Shown: in pieces, positions 23,487-34,914 of the stretch
Layout: each line of letters starts with the position of its first letter
Position numbering within the stretch: position 1 is the first letter of the stretch
From: Hippasteria phrygiana
Taxonomy: Eukaryota; Echinodermata; Asteroidea; Valvatida; Goniasteridae
Length of the DNA: 64,000 nt
Assembly: GCA_037893225.1 (NCBI GenBank)
Contig: JAZGUH010000615.1
Coordinates: 434,001 to 498,000, forward strand
Direction of reading: 5' to 3'
Translations under genes and position numbers: made by a program
Notes under the pieces: generated by a model
Database searches by the model: none
The model's input: only the letters and a program-made list of their open reading frames with translations
Told to the model about the DNA's origin: nothing

Positions 23487-24200
23487 ACTGCTTATCAATT
23501 CAAAGTTAGGATGCCCAGGAAAAGGTCTGACAAATGCTCTATCTTCGCCAAATCAAGAACTACTTCGTTCTGCCGATCGCCGAAAGCTCGAATTCCATAC
23601 AGTTTCGTTAAGTTGGAAGTCCAGTGTAATGAACCAGCCCTCATTGAAACTCATACAGATTAGTCTAGTTTCTGTCTTCGAATGTACTATGCAAGGGTCA
23701 GGCTGTTATTAGTTCACATCGATGAAATAAATGTCAACTTAATCTCGCTGTACGCATCAACACGAACCGACTCCATGGAAACCAGGCAGTATTTTCGAAC
23801 GCACGTCGTCCCGAACAACCAACTGTTTTGACAGGCAAGAGCGTGCGTCATTTATAAACTTTTTTTCCGTTGTCCGAAATCGACAATGAATTTCCCCAGA
23901 CGATTTGGCTCCGTATCTCCCGTGAAATATCACCAGATTGAATTTCCCGCTGCCTCTTTCTTTTTTGTCACCGCCTCTCCCGTGCTGTTTAATACGATTG
24001 GTTGACGCGATGATGACGTCATATGCGCACGCGCAAACGAGCTCAGCCTCGGTAAAGTGATGCCAGGGGATTCTGGACGAGACGCGGTCAACGTCCCAAC
24101 CTTATGCCCGTTAATCCACTCCAGGCAGGTAGACACGATCCACAGTGGGCGTAAATATATCCTCTAATTTCATTTTTGAGTTTATGCAAACTCATCCAAT
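23487..24200 (-). promoter_or_regulatory. Putative 5' UTR/promoter region of receptor gene B
   Basis: This lies upstream of the receptor ATG on the minus strand. It includes an exact CRE palindrome TGACGTCA at 24014-24021 and, 3 bases away, TGCGCACGCGCA at 24024-24035, which fits the NRF1 consensus YGCGCAYGCGCR. Both are palindromic or nearly so and lie about 530 bp from the ATG. Paired CRE/NRF1 sites suggest a promoter for this gene or for a gene leading away to the right. The transcription start was not determined. Confidence 0.45.
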
Positions 24201-27200
24201 AAACCCCTCTTCCTGTGGGCGGCTTTCTTAGATTCGATAACCACCCGTGGCATGGTTATTGTTTGACTTTGTCACCAATCATGTTTTCACCGTTTTCTTC
24301 CGCAAACGAATCGATTTTCTAATATCAACCCAGCGTTCGAAGAACCCCGGTGACGATATTAAATTGGAACACACTTGATATCGATTCGGCGTTACATTTA
24401 CTTTTTAGTATTAGTTGGAAAAGCGCGGCAATGCTTAATGCATGACGCCTTCCACGCATTCGAAGCACACCTCTCAAGTAGATTACACGGGAGAGGAAAA
24501 AGGCTGTGGCTCCGTATTGACACAGGAAATCTTGACAGAGCTGCCCCTCTCACTTCAGATAGTCGTTGTGGAGTGATAGATAAAATCTCCCGCGCGGAAG
24601 ACTGCACTCTTTCCAAGCCACTCTCCCGGTTCAGCCAACCGCGACACGGGCCATCATCTGCAATAAGAAAAAAGCCGTTCAGACGGTCACAAAGCTGCGA
24701 CCCAAAATCAACAACTAGATAGGAGGCTGCATAAATCCAGTTATACTCGTCATGCATTTCGCATGTATCCGTTTCCGGTCATATGTCGAGAAGAAAACAT
24801 CCACCTTTTACTTTCCGAGAATGCAGGTCAATCTGTTTATACAGTTTAAACAGCTTCAGTTTGGAGGGGGAAAGAGTCGTAACTCATGCACTCTCCTATT
24901 CTTGCAAATTGATCGGCAGGTCTAAATTTGGTTGGAAGCACTTCAATTTCAGCGCGGATTTGCAAAAAATAAAAATTCGATCGGGACAGAGTAAGAAATG
25001 TTGACAGAAAACAGTTTTGCGGGGGAAACGCAGATACAAGAATCTGCCATCACGTTTTGGTTTTTCTGTAAAATTGACACCATATTGTAACTACAAATAG
25101 TTCCATCACATTTGAAATAATAAAACTACAGCATTTTCCTATTTATCGAATAGAAATGGCATATCGTTAATATGGTTTTGTGATGGCACGCATACACAAA
25201 GAAACTTCATTGGGATATTAAACATGTTAATTCTCCAGTTTTTACTTTGCAAATCTGAAGGTGGTTCAACATTTTGTGTGTGTGTAAATGTTTGATTTTT
25301 ATGCTATACATTTCCGTACCAATGAGCAAATCAGGTACCGGTATATCATCAAAGGAGAAAAAGTATTATTATCAAATTAATTGGTCTGGGAACACAATCT
25401 ACGTTTACCAGAGCACAGAGTTCTGACTCCACGTCATGCTTTTCATTTGTTGAAACGAAATGGTTGTATAACGCCCCAGTGCACATGAAGGCTTCATGTA
25501 TCTTGTACGCAGAATCCAACTCGTTTCTAAATTGTAGGACCTCATTGGCGCAACTAAATACGACTGTGACGTTTACATTACAGCACCCTCACGTGTCCGG
25601 AAATAGAACGAATGCATGGCATACAGCAAAAACACGCTATTATGAAGTAATTTTGACGGAAAATCATATTTCAATTTTGTCCAGTCTATAAACAGAAGGG
25701 ATTTCAACATTAAAAGGAGATATTTCTTGTATAGCACTTTAAACTGACCGATTGTTATCTTCTGAATGGCATCACAGTGTCCTGTACTGCCTGATCAATT
25801 TATACATCAACTCCACTCGCTCCTATTGATGGGCGCCTCGGGAAACCAATCTCATTCCATGCACGTGCTAATAACCCGAATGTTGGTATTAAGTCATCAT
25901 TCTTGGATGGGATTTAATTGACAGTTCTATGTATCTGTCATACCTTGCCTTGCCTCAACCCTGATTGTAGACGGGCCTTTAGGGGCTGTGGCTATCCAGG
26001 TATCCCTCTTCAATGACGCGCCAATGAGATCGTTCAATCATCCTCCGACGCCAGAATAAATAACGCTTTGGATTTCGGCATAGAGTATCGCGGACAGTGT
26101 CACTTCCGTGAAGTGAGAAGACGGCGCGACAAATCTAAAAAACAATGCGCAAATTAATTAACCTCGAGTGAGCACTTTGCCACAACATTTTACTCTCTCA
26201 TCAAGTCCATCGATCATCCCATTAGACAAAACCATTTAAATATTTTCCGTAAGGAGTTTAAAAACGCTATCGTGTGCGTTTCTCAGGTTGTTACGAAACT
26301 GGCAATAATTTAGGACCACGATCAGGTAGCTTATTAGCGATACATCAGGTGCTGGCGCTTATTCTGCTTAAACAGGTTGTAGTTGGACAACTTGCCTCAT
26401 CGTGACCCATTATACAAAACAAAGCGAATTACAGTCTACGAATTAAGCTGTCAAATTCTATCCACAAGTGCTATCAAAATGTTGTATTTTATCCATTTGA
26501 GATCACGATACTGATGAAGAAATTTGTTCATTTAGATCATCCCAAGTGCTTAGATCTTAGTCATATCTTGCGCATCAAGGAATCGGGCGACCTAAGAGTG
26601 TTTTAAGCTAATCTCAATTCGATCGATCACATTATCCTGCGATCGAGTTTCTCGGGTTGTTGAAACACTGACATTGGAAAAATGAACATTGGACAAGCGT
26701 GCCTATTGAATAAGGTTACTTTTATGTTCCAATTGCGCATGCGCAGTTGAGCGCCCTCTATCGGCCGCATTAACTTTAGAAAATAACGGAGGTGGACAAC
26801 ATACCCGTTCTGACACAATGGGCTCATGAGTTCGGGCGGTCAGTTCAATACGAGTTCCCTGTTCTTGCGCCCGAACGGCGAGAACGCGACCCGAGAACAT
26901 TGCACTCGGAACAAGATCACACACCACCTACCAGTCGGGGGTTTACAAGAACATGACGTAATTTGACGCGACTGATTTAACGAACCATAAAAAGTTGGCG
27001 TAATGTTGCCTGAAATTCCTTTCCAAACGTTTTGGAAATATAGCTTTCTCTGAACAAACCGGGGGAAAATGCAGTCTAAATATTGCGCTTCCGTTAAATT
27101 ATTTTGCGTCTGAAATTCAGGTTTTTGAAAACGAATGCTTGAATAACGTACATGGGCGCAGCCATTACATTTTGCGTGGTTACCAGCGATAGGAGGCGCT

Positions 27201-27407
27201 CATCAGACGTTCGAGTGGCAAGAACACGAACGAAGACACGAGTTGTTCTTGAGCAAACAAGAACAACTCGCCCGAACTCAGCCATGTCGTGCAGTTTATT
27301 CAGCTCAGCTGTGCCGCTGCATTCAAGATGGCCGCGGAATGTGAAACCCCCTAAAATACCATATTACCATATTACGGCGATGCATGCTCTACAGAACAGC
27401 CGTAAGG

Positions 27408-27573
27408 CCTACTGGCAGGTCACCAGCCAAAACTCCATGGGATGTACATTGCTTGTGACTGGTATTTAGATGTTGTTTGCCTATAGCATGACAATAACAT
27501 GGAGTTTTGACCGATAACCTGATTTTACTGAGCAACATGTTTGTGCTTAAGCAGCTCTATGAAATTGGCCGCA
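27408..27573. repeat. GGGGCCAATTTCAT foldback element, truncated copy
   Basis: It retains GTCACCAGCCAAAACTCCAT and the right end GCTTAAGCAGCTCTATGAAA, then TTGGCC, but lacks the left terminus seen at 22173 and 49190. Confidence 0.75.
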
Positions 27574-28441
27574 GATTGTTATTAGTTTGGAAAGGACTAA
27601 ACCTTGAAACTTTCAATAATAGACATTGATGTCATGCAATGGGTTCTATGCGTATCAGCCATAGATGGTAATGTCTTGTAACCCTTGGAGAGGCATACAT
27701 GGGTGGACCGTTTATGCTCATATTTACAGAACTGGAGTGACAAAAAACTTCACGATGGCCGCTTACGCGTAAGCTCAAATGCAAGCCAAATTAATTCTAA
27801 AAAAATCCTCATGTTTTCATCGCGTGCTTCGATATGGAAAAGACGTTTTAACAAGCAACACATTCCCGTGACATGCACAATTTTGTGACGTAAGCGGCGC
27901 CCTCTATTTCACTCACTGTGACCCGAAATCGGCTTGTAATTATACCAGGCCCCCACAGTTGCATTTGATTCCACGTGCGCTTGATTAATGCAGCCTCAGT
28001 GACGAACAACTTTGATTGCAAACAAAACATGCCTGCCGATGCGTGTAAACGCATCCTCAATTGCAGGCGACGAAATCTGTTAATATAGGTTGGATGACGT
28101 GCAGAAATTCTTCCCGTGGCAAACCTGTGCCCGTGCAGAAAATACTCACGAAACAGGAAATGTCTGACACCGTTGTGAGTATAATTATACGATTTAAATG
28201 ATCACTCCACCCAAAGGCCTTCAAACAAACAAATGAAATAAAAAAGGAGACACGAAGCCCCTCAAAAAAAGTCTTCGTTGCATCGTGCAACACGTGCCTG
28301 TTTAGTTTCCGTACACATAATAGACTCGTTATTTGTTTACAGGCTAAATTTAATTTAAGGCAGCTTCGTTTTCATGCGCAAATGTTAACTAAATTCTTGT
28401 ACTTGAGAGCATGGCCGTCGCTGGGGGTGAGTGTGACACTA

Positions 28442-28478
28442 CCCCCCCCCCCCCCCCCCCACGCACACACACACACCA
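28442..28478. repeat. Poly-C run followed by (CA)n
   Basis: Nineteen C at 28442-28460, then ACGCACACACACACACACC. A second C run of 17 follows at 28608-28624, with partly inverted flanks (GTCGCTGGGGGTG and GTCAAAATGGTCTAGCGAC), suggesting an old foldback around both. Confidence 0.9.
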
Positions 28479-28607
28479 TTAATTGATTTTGTCGGCAAAT
28501 TTGTGCCGCTGTTGGCAACATCCCGTCTCGGTCGGCAACGTGCACGGTGTATGATAGTACTTAAGTATTTGAAATATGTCTCAGAAATAACACTCCTGTC
28601 ACCCCCA

Positions 28608-28624
28608 CCCCCCCCCCCCCCCCC
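28608..28624. repeat. Second poly-C run
   Basis: Seventeen consecutive C preceded by CACCCCCA, 150 bases after the first C run. Confidence 0.95.
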
Positions 28625-29673
28625 GCCACAACTGACACCCCCAGTCAAAATGGTCTAGCGACGCCCCTGCTTGAGAGCCAATTGAAAAATGCAAACGGCC
28701 AGATGTTATCATAGTACAAAATGTTCTCATAGTACAAGATTTTGGTCACCTTTTGCGCATGAAATCAGAGCTTGTTTAAAATATTATGGAATCGCCTTTG
28801 GACATAGCAGAAATATATACGTAAACGACTTCACGGAAATACTTCTTGCCCGATGGCCATTGCTGAATTTAATGAGGATGGCACACTTTTCACATGGACC
28901 TCATAGTGTATGCTAATGAGGTGCATATTTAAGTAAACCAATCAAGCGTCCTGCATGCCCGCGCGTGGTGTAACCTGGTGGTTTTGTTTACATGTTATGC
29001 CATCTTATCACGTGGGCCAAAAGGGCCAAAACAGAACACGGATATTCCCTCATCAGACGTGCTTGGATTCGAGTAAACACGACTCCGACCACGTGATTCA
29101 TGCCCCTAGGCCACTGCAATTTTTGCGATGAAACATGGTTTATGGCTTTTGCTTAGAAACACTTTTTGCTTAGAAATAAATATCGCTAACAGGGTAAGTG
29201 TGATTGGCAGATACGTGTTCTGTTCGCCTCTGAGTCATCAAAGCCACATACCGAGGGATCGTGATGATCGCTAAGTAGTGAAATATTTTACATATTTGAA
29301 CAGCAGTACATGTTGAATGTTCATTCGAGGATTGTCTGTTCTCGAGCCACGCTGGTTTCCAATACAATCAATGCCATAGGCCTGCATGTCCCAGCAACCA
29401 ATTCAAAGGTATTGTCTCTCATTTCGGCTAAAACAAAGGGGGGAAATGAAAAGAATATCTGACATATTTATTACATTAAAAAATGCAGTTGTTTTTATAC
29501 TCGCGTTGTACAATGTTGACAATATTTTTACGGTAGTTTACAGAGTAAATCTTTTACCGCTGCGATGCCATTTGCACCGATTTAAATTTAACCAACAAAA
29601 ACACGACTGTCGGTAGGCCTAATTGTGTTAAACGCTAACTTTATGTGCCTAAACCGTATAGTGAGTATCTTAA

Positions 29674-30509
29674 GCCCAGTCTCACTGTCACGATTTTGCT
29701 CCCGACTAGCCACGGTCTGAAAATTCGGCAGCAGTCGTAGTACCATCGTAGTGGTGTCGCCATTATTCTTGAGTGTTCGTGGGTCATCGGGATAGGCTCC
29801 AGGCTGTTTTGAACATGTTCAAAACTGTCGGGAGTGATCGGCTGGTTTTTCAAGTCGTACGGCATTCGTACGGCATTCTTGAGGCCGTCGTAGAGGCATT
29901 CGTGATAGTTCGTGGCAATTCGTGGCACTTCCAAAGTACGAATGCGCAAGACCCAGCAAGAACTAGTATGAGGGTCCTACGACTATGCCACGATATTGCC
30001 GAATGCACTACGAATTACCACGAATTATGTAAGACTGCAGTAAGAACTACTACGACTTCTCACGATGCCACTACGGTTACACTACGATTCGGGACCAAAC
30101 AGTTTAAATACATGCTGTCGGCATCCCAGAAATCATTCGTAGCTCATCGGGATCAGTTTTTATACGAGTCGTAGTACAGTCGTAGTATAGTCGTGGTGAT
30201 TCGTGGCGCAGTCGGGGCAGATCGTGGTGATTCGTGATAGGTCGTACTGCATTCGTACTGGCAACGTAGTGGAGTCTTGGTAGGTCGTAGCTATTCGTGG
30301 AGCATCGGCTTTGAAAACGTAGTGCATTCTTACAACAGTCGTCAATAGTCTTGGACATTCGTATGACATTCGTGGCAAGGTCTGGAGTGATGCCGATTCA
30401 TGCACATTTGATCAAATTTTTGCAAAAAGTCGGGAGCAGTCGTGGCTTGATGAGATCGGGACTGATCGTGGCTAGTCGGGAGCAAAATCGTGACAGTGAG
30501 ACTGGGGCT
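29674..30509. mobile_element. Non-autonomous TTAA element with TCGTAG/TCGTGG repeat interior
   Basis: The termini are inverted over about 40 bp: the left end contains CAGTCTCACTGTCACGATTT and TGCTCCCGACTAGCCACG, and the right end the complement. TTAA flanks both sides (29670-29673 and 30510-30513), as for piggyBac or Kolobok DNA transposons. The interior is an imperfect tandem of words such as ATTCGTGGCA, GTCGTAGTA and GTCGGGGCA in mixed orientations. This gives open frames on both strands that look repetitive rather than coding. No transposase is present. Confidence 0.85.
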
Positions 30510-30513
30510 TTAA

Positions 30514-30723
30514 CCCCTTGATTACGGTTTTTACGGGAGACGTCGGGGTGTTGCGGCGGTTCTGGCAGCCAAGCGAACCGCTACAATGTGTTTGTGCAGT
30601 CAAGCGTTACATAAAAAGCGATCCAACAATGGACTGAAACTGCGCAAACAGCGGCAAATGGCGTCATCCGGCCTGGTGGCACTTTTTTTTGGACGCCATA
30701 TGGCGTCTTCCGTACGCAAAGGG
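30514..30723. mobile_element. piggyBac-like MITE, copy 1
   Basis: It starts TTAA-CCCCTTGATTACGG and ends GCGTCTTCCGTACGCAAAGG before a degraded TTAA (30726-30729). The two ends are related as CCC(C/T)TTG..TACGG.AGACG, in the style of piggyBac termini (CCC next to TTAA). A second copy at 38600-38817 is highly similar throughout, and a partial one lies at 53335-53520. The left TTAA is shared with the element before it. Confidence 0.8.
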
Positions 30724-30729
30724 TTTTAA

Positions 30730-33700
30730 TAATTGACATCACGGGAACAGTGCCCTCACATGTCAGAAAATAGAATGAACTCTCTGAATAGTGAAAGAAC
30801 ACTTATTCCTTATTTCAAGTACAAAGGGGACTCCTTTATACGCTTACACAGTTCGGAAGCATTGGTATTTGCGTAAAAATATCTTTGCGAACGATTATCA
30901 TTTCACTGACCTTTAAGTCAAAGCAAATCGAAACTTCTCATGAGACGCAAGACGCCATTCCCAATCTTAAAGGCGTTCTAATTAAGTAGCCAAGATAGTT
31001 TTTGATTCAATAGTGCGGCGCAAGAAACAAGCAAAAGGGAACATGACCGCGCATTCAACGCATTCGACGGTCGACCGTAGAAAGATCACGCAGTTTAGAA
31101 CATCCACATCCATATCCCCGCGAGTCAGAAAAAAACACCAAACGCGCTGTTTTCGGCACGTGCGCTATTCCCGGGGGTCGCTCTGCACAACCAATCCTGC
31201 AGTCGAGATTGCGAGTCTTGTACAATAACCCAGGGGCCGACGGAAGCTCGTGCCCGGATGTCTATTTTGTTTACCTAACTCTGTTCTTTCAAAATGCAGT
31301 TGAAAAGATGGAATTTTGAAAAGAAATTTGTCAGCAAAAACGTAACCAAAATGGTAATACAAATCCTCGAGTTACACTGCACTGAGGAGCTAATAATTAT
31401 ATTATTCATTACTACTGATTGATAGCTATATTTAAATAGTTTAAAATGTGTTGGGCGTTCAATTAATTTCTTTCGTTGCTTATGTTTTCAACAAATTATG
31501 AGAAATCGCTGGTATTTTGCTCATTGTGTGTGTCACTCAACATGCAGCTGTTTTGTTTCCATTATAATTTATTGACAAGCTCCTTGGCAAAACGCCATAT
31601 TGGCAGAACGGCCGTTGTTGTTTTCACATTTGTCTCATAAGTTATCTTGTGACGTAAACTAAATTATCGGTTTGATCGAACTTGTCAACTGTGTAAATAG
31701 AGAATTCAGCAATGGTGATTTTGAGAACACAAACCTGGTGACGTTTGAAATCGGAGAATAACGATGTTTTCTTGTTCTTCGTGTCTGGTTTATCAACAAA
31801 AAAATAGCCCCGCGTGTTCATGGACATCCAGTTTCGTCGAAATCTAATTTACGCGGGAACGCGTGGGGGGATTATAAAGCCGCGCAGAATTTCTGCAAAA
31901 TGTGTTTGGAACGATTCGGGGCTGTTTACTGCAAGACTGGAATATAGGCGGAGAAATCGATCTCATTTAAAAGGAATTTGAACACTGGATGGAGGAGGTC
32001 CGTAGGCAGGATTTATTTTGTGGGATGCGTATCCAAATGTTCCAGACCAAATTTAATAAAATGTACCCCGGATTTTGTCTCTCCTCGGCGGAGTACTCTA
32101 CACTTTGTAACTCATCTATAAAAATATATAAAAACAGAAAATGAAACGCCCGTGTACGGATGACAGTGTTTAAACTACAATGTTGTTTTAGATTTTTTCG
32201 TGGCCATTATGTTTAAAGCTTATTTTATTTTCAGGCGTCCATCCGCTGTGCAATCTGTCTCATCGGCAGACTCAGAAATTGAGGCACTCCTTTAGCCATG
32301 GCAACGGTTTTGCCAATCGCGGCTTTCAGTCAAAGCACTTAAACCTAGCCTTTTAACATTATGCCCACTGTAAATTAAGTTAGTGCGTACTCTTATATCT
32401 TCCTCTAGCAATAAACGTAAACAATTCCACAAAGTACATGTACAAGTTCATTACTTTAGCTTCGTGCGTCACGGAAATTGCACATTTTAAAAGAAAACCA
32501 TTCACTGATGAAAGGAAAGGATGAAATTTGTGTTTTCAAATAAGAAACCACGCTAAAATGTGTCTTATTTTGACGCTATATACCGAAAATATTTCATCTT
32601 CCCCTATTCACGTTATCAGCAGAACAGCCGGCTGCGCCCACCGCTTAGACGAAACAATTACGACAAATTCACATTTAATTCACTGCATTTCCTGAATTCG
32701 TGTTTCAAGATTCATTAAGACGTAATTTGGCACCTGCTACAAAAAATATACTAAGGAAGAAGCAGCATTTTACACACGCTTCGCAGGACTAACCAAATCA
32801 ATGCAAAACTATAATGGTTTAAATTACATATAGGTACAATACTGCAATCTTCCCTTAATGTCGCAAATCCAATTCAAATATTCATCTGATGTAAACGGTT
32901 ACTGTGTTCCTAAACATCACCACTCTATGTGTCCCGATAACACTTATATTGTATTCCAGACGTTCCGTTGGCCTACTAAATACAAATTCCATTACGCATT
33001 GCAAGTAAAAACCGTTTGGCCTGATTTTTAAACTAAAGAATATCTCACAGTCAAATATTTCTGTTTCAAGAAAGCGAAGTATATCAGGTCAATAGTCACA
33101 TTCGATCTTTGCACATAACAAAACATCTCTTGCTTCGGGTGAATGGTGTTATCTTAACGCTGCACTTTTTGTCAAGCAATCGAAACATCAATTTTAAAGT
33201 ACAGAGCGATGCTGCAATTCTTTAGGCACTGGGTCCCCCCTGTACTCGAAAAAAATTATCTCTCGCTGAACTTTCCACCATTCACGGTCTCGAATCGCAT
33301 TCATTAACGAAGCGTTTGATATTACAGTACGTGGAGCAAAGAAGTCTTTATCTCGCCGATAGACGGGGAGCTGGGGAACTTATCAAAATAATATCTCTTA
33401 CCTTATTTTAAACATACACAAATCTCGGTTAACAGCACTCGAAGGTAGGCTTGTTGATCCTGAAATCTTTTGGGTCCTTTATTGTTGTTTCAGCTGTATT
33501 TTGGTCAGCTAAACCATCGTTTTAGTGATGTGTATCCGGTTAATACCCGGAACGCAAAGTACTGACTGGCCCGGTAGGATGACAAGTCGTGCAAACCGTT
33601 ACGAGCCGGCGTGCTGCTGCGTAGCGGAGTGAGCTGAGCGATGCTGCCGTCTTCAACTCGCCCGCCCAAGCCTCTACCTCGCAAGTGTCACTCAAGATTT

Positions 33701-34056
33701 CTGGCGGTGCTACATTAGGTCCTCAATTGACGCCCACACTCACGTCAGCCCAGCTCCCCGGCTTGTTTGTTCTACGCAATCACGTTTCCTATATTCTTTC
33801 ACTTCTTCAAGATACACTCGGCTCCGCGTTCGGCGAAGCTTGAGAGCGCATGGAACCACAGACGCTTTTTCAGTCGTGCATGTGTTACAAAGTGCCACCC
33901 GGATTTCGTGCGGTGCTGAGTTTATGTCAGAACAACATTTAAAATGTTCGGTTGAACACGATGAGGTCTTTGTAGCGATATCCAACGAGCTTGACTATAA
34001 CGTTAACACAATAGGCTAAGCGTCAGAGGTGTTGCATTAAACACTGCATGTCTAAT
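30730..34056. other. Gene-free region
   Basis: Only short overlapping open frames were seen. 33540-33960 is GC- and CpG-richer than its surroundings and contains a minus-strand frame of 81 codons without recognisable features. It could be an unmethylated promoter or first exon, but nothing decides this. No repeats with a second copy in the window were recognised. Confidence 0.45.
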
Positions 34057-34121
34057 AATTTTCTCACAGAGGGTAAGAATCCAACTGCATGCAGTTGAAG
34101 CTTACCCTCTGTGAGAAAATT
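34057..34121. repeat. 21-23-21 hairpin with palindromic loop
   Basis: AATTTTCTCACAGAGGGTAA plus G pairs perfectly with its complement 23 bases later. The loop itself contains AACTGCATGCAGTT, a 14-bp palindrome. It is found about 210 bases before the minisatellite. Confidence 0.92.
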
Positions 34122-34332
34122 GTTGGATTACAAGAGGTTATTAAAATTGTTTTATTTTAATGTTTGTAAATGCTCCATTATTTTTCGTTTCTTATGAGTG
34201 TTTTCACTGAATCAATTTAAAGAACATGAAATTTGTGGGAATTCCTGTAAACTGATTGAAGGTTCCAATCGAAGGAATCACGGGACCCTTAACTGTAAAA
34301 CTGTATTAAATTAGCATCATACGTATATTAAA

Positions 34333-34914
34333 CCATTCGTTTAATCAAGATACCGCATGGTGTTAATCTGACACCACAGTATTACACCATTTGTTCAATC
34401 TAGATACCGCATGGGTTAATCCGACACCACAGTGTTATGCCATTCGATCAATCTAGATACCACATGGTGTTAATCTGACACCACAGTATTATGTTATTGG
34501 TTCAATCTAGATACCGCATAGTTGTAATCCGACACCACAGTTTATGCCATTGGTTCAATCTAGATACCGCATTGTGTTAATCCGACACCACAGTATTATT
34601 CGTTCAAAATATATCTCGCGTGGGGTTAATCTAACACCACAGTATTACATCATTTGTTCAATCTAGATACCGCATGGTGTTAATCTGACGCCACAGTATT
34701 ATGTCATTGGTTCAATCTAGATATCGCAGTGTTAATCCGACACCACAGTATTATGCCATTGGTTCAATCTAGATACCGGATAGTGTTAATCCGACACCAC
34801 AGTTGTATGCCATTGGTTCAATCTAGATATCGCATGGTGTTAATATGACACCACAGTATTACACCATTCGTAAAGATATCGCATGGTGTTAATCTGACAT
34901 CACAGTATTACACC
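34333..34914. repeat. Minisatellite, about 11 copies of a 53-bp unit
   Basis: Units begin CCATTGGTTCAATCTAGATA, continue CCGCATGGTGTTAATC and end GACACCACAGTATTATG, with 2-8 differences and small indels between copies. Each unit holds the self-complementary GGTGTTAATCTGACACC. On the minus strand the unit resembles the terminus of the MITE at 21401. Confidence 0.97.

Larger units (their letters stand above)
24201..29669. other. Gene-free region right of receptor gene B
   Basis: Several overlapping open frames on both strands (for example 24375-24757) show no family signature and read equally well in both directions, so I do not call them. The content I can name is a truncated foldback element (27408), C runs at 28442 and 28608 with a CA run, and GAGGGCGC-type words at 26751 and 27897. 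26734-26745 holds an NRF1-like TGCGCATGCGCA. Confidence 0.5.

Noticed and set aside
23487..23498. Upstream start of the receptor at 23498
   Set aside because: The codon there is TTG. The first ATG in frame is at 23486.
24375..24757. Open frames of 115-119 codons on opposite strands
   Set aside because: Mutually overlapping, no recognisable motif or splice context, likely non-coding DNA near the receptor promoter.
29641..30405. Several overlapping open frames on both strands rich in His/Thr/Arg
   Set aside because: They follow from the TCGTAG/TCGTGG word array of a non-autonomous element and lack any domain.
34333..34914. CRISPR-like regular array
   Set aside because: Units are contiguous 53-bp copies without unique spacers and sit in animal DNA, so it is a minisatellite.
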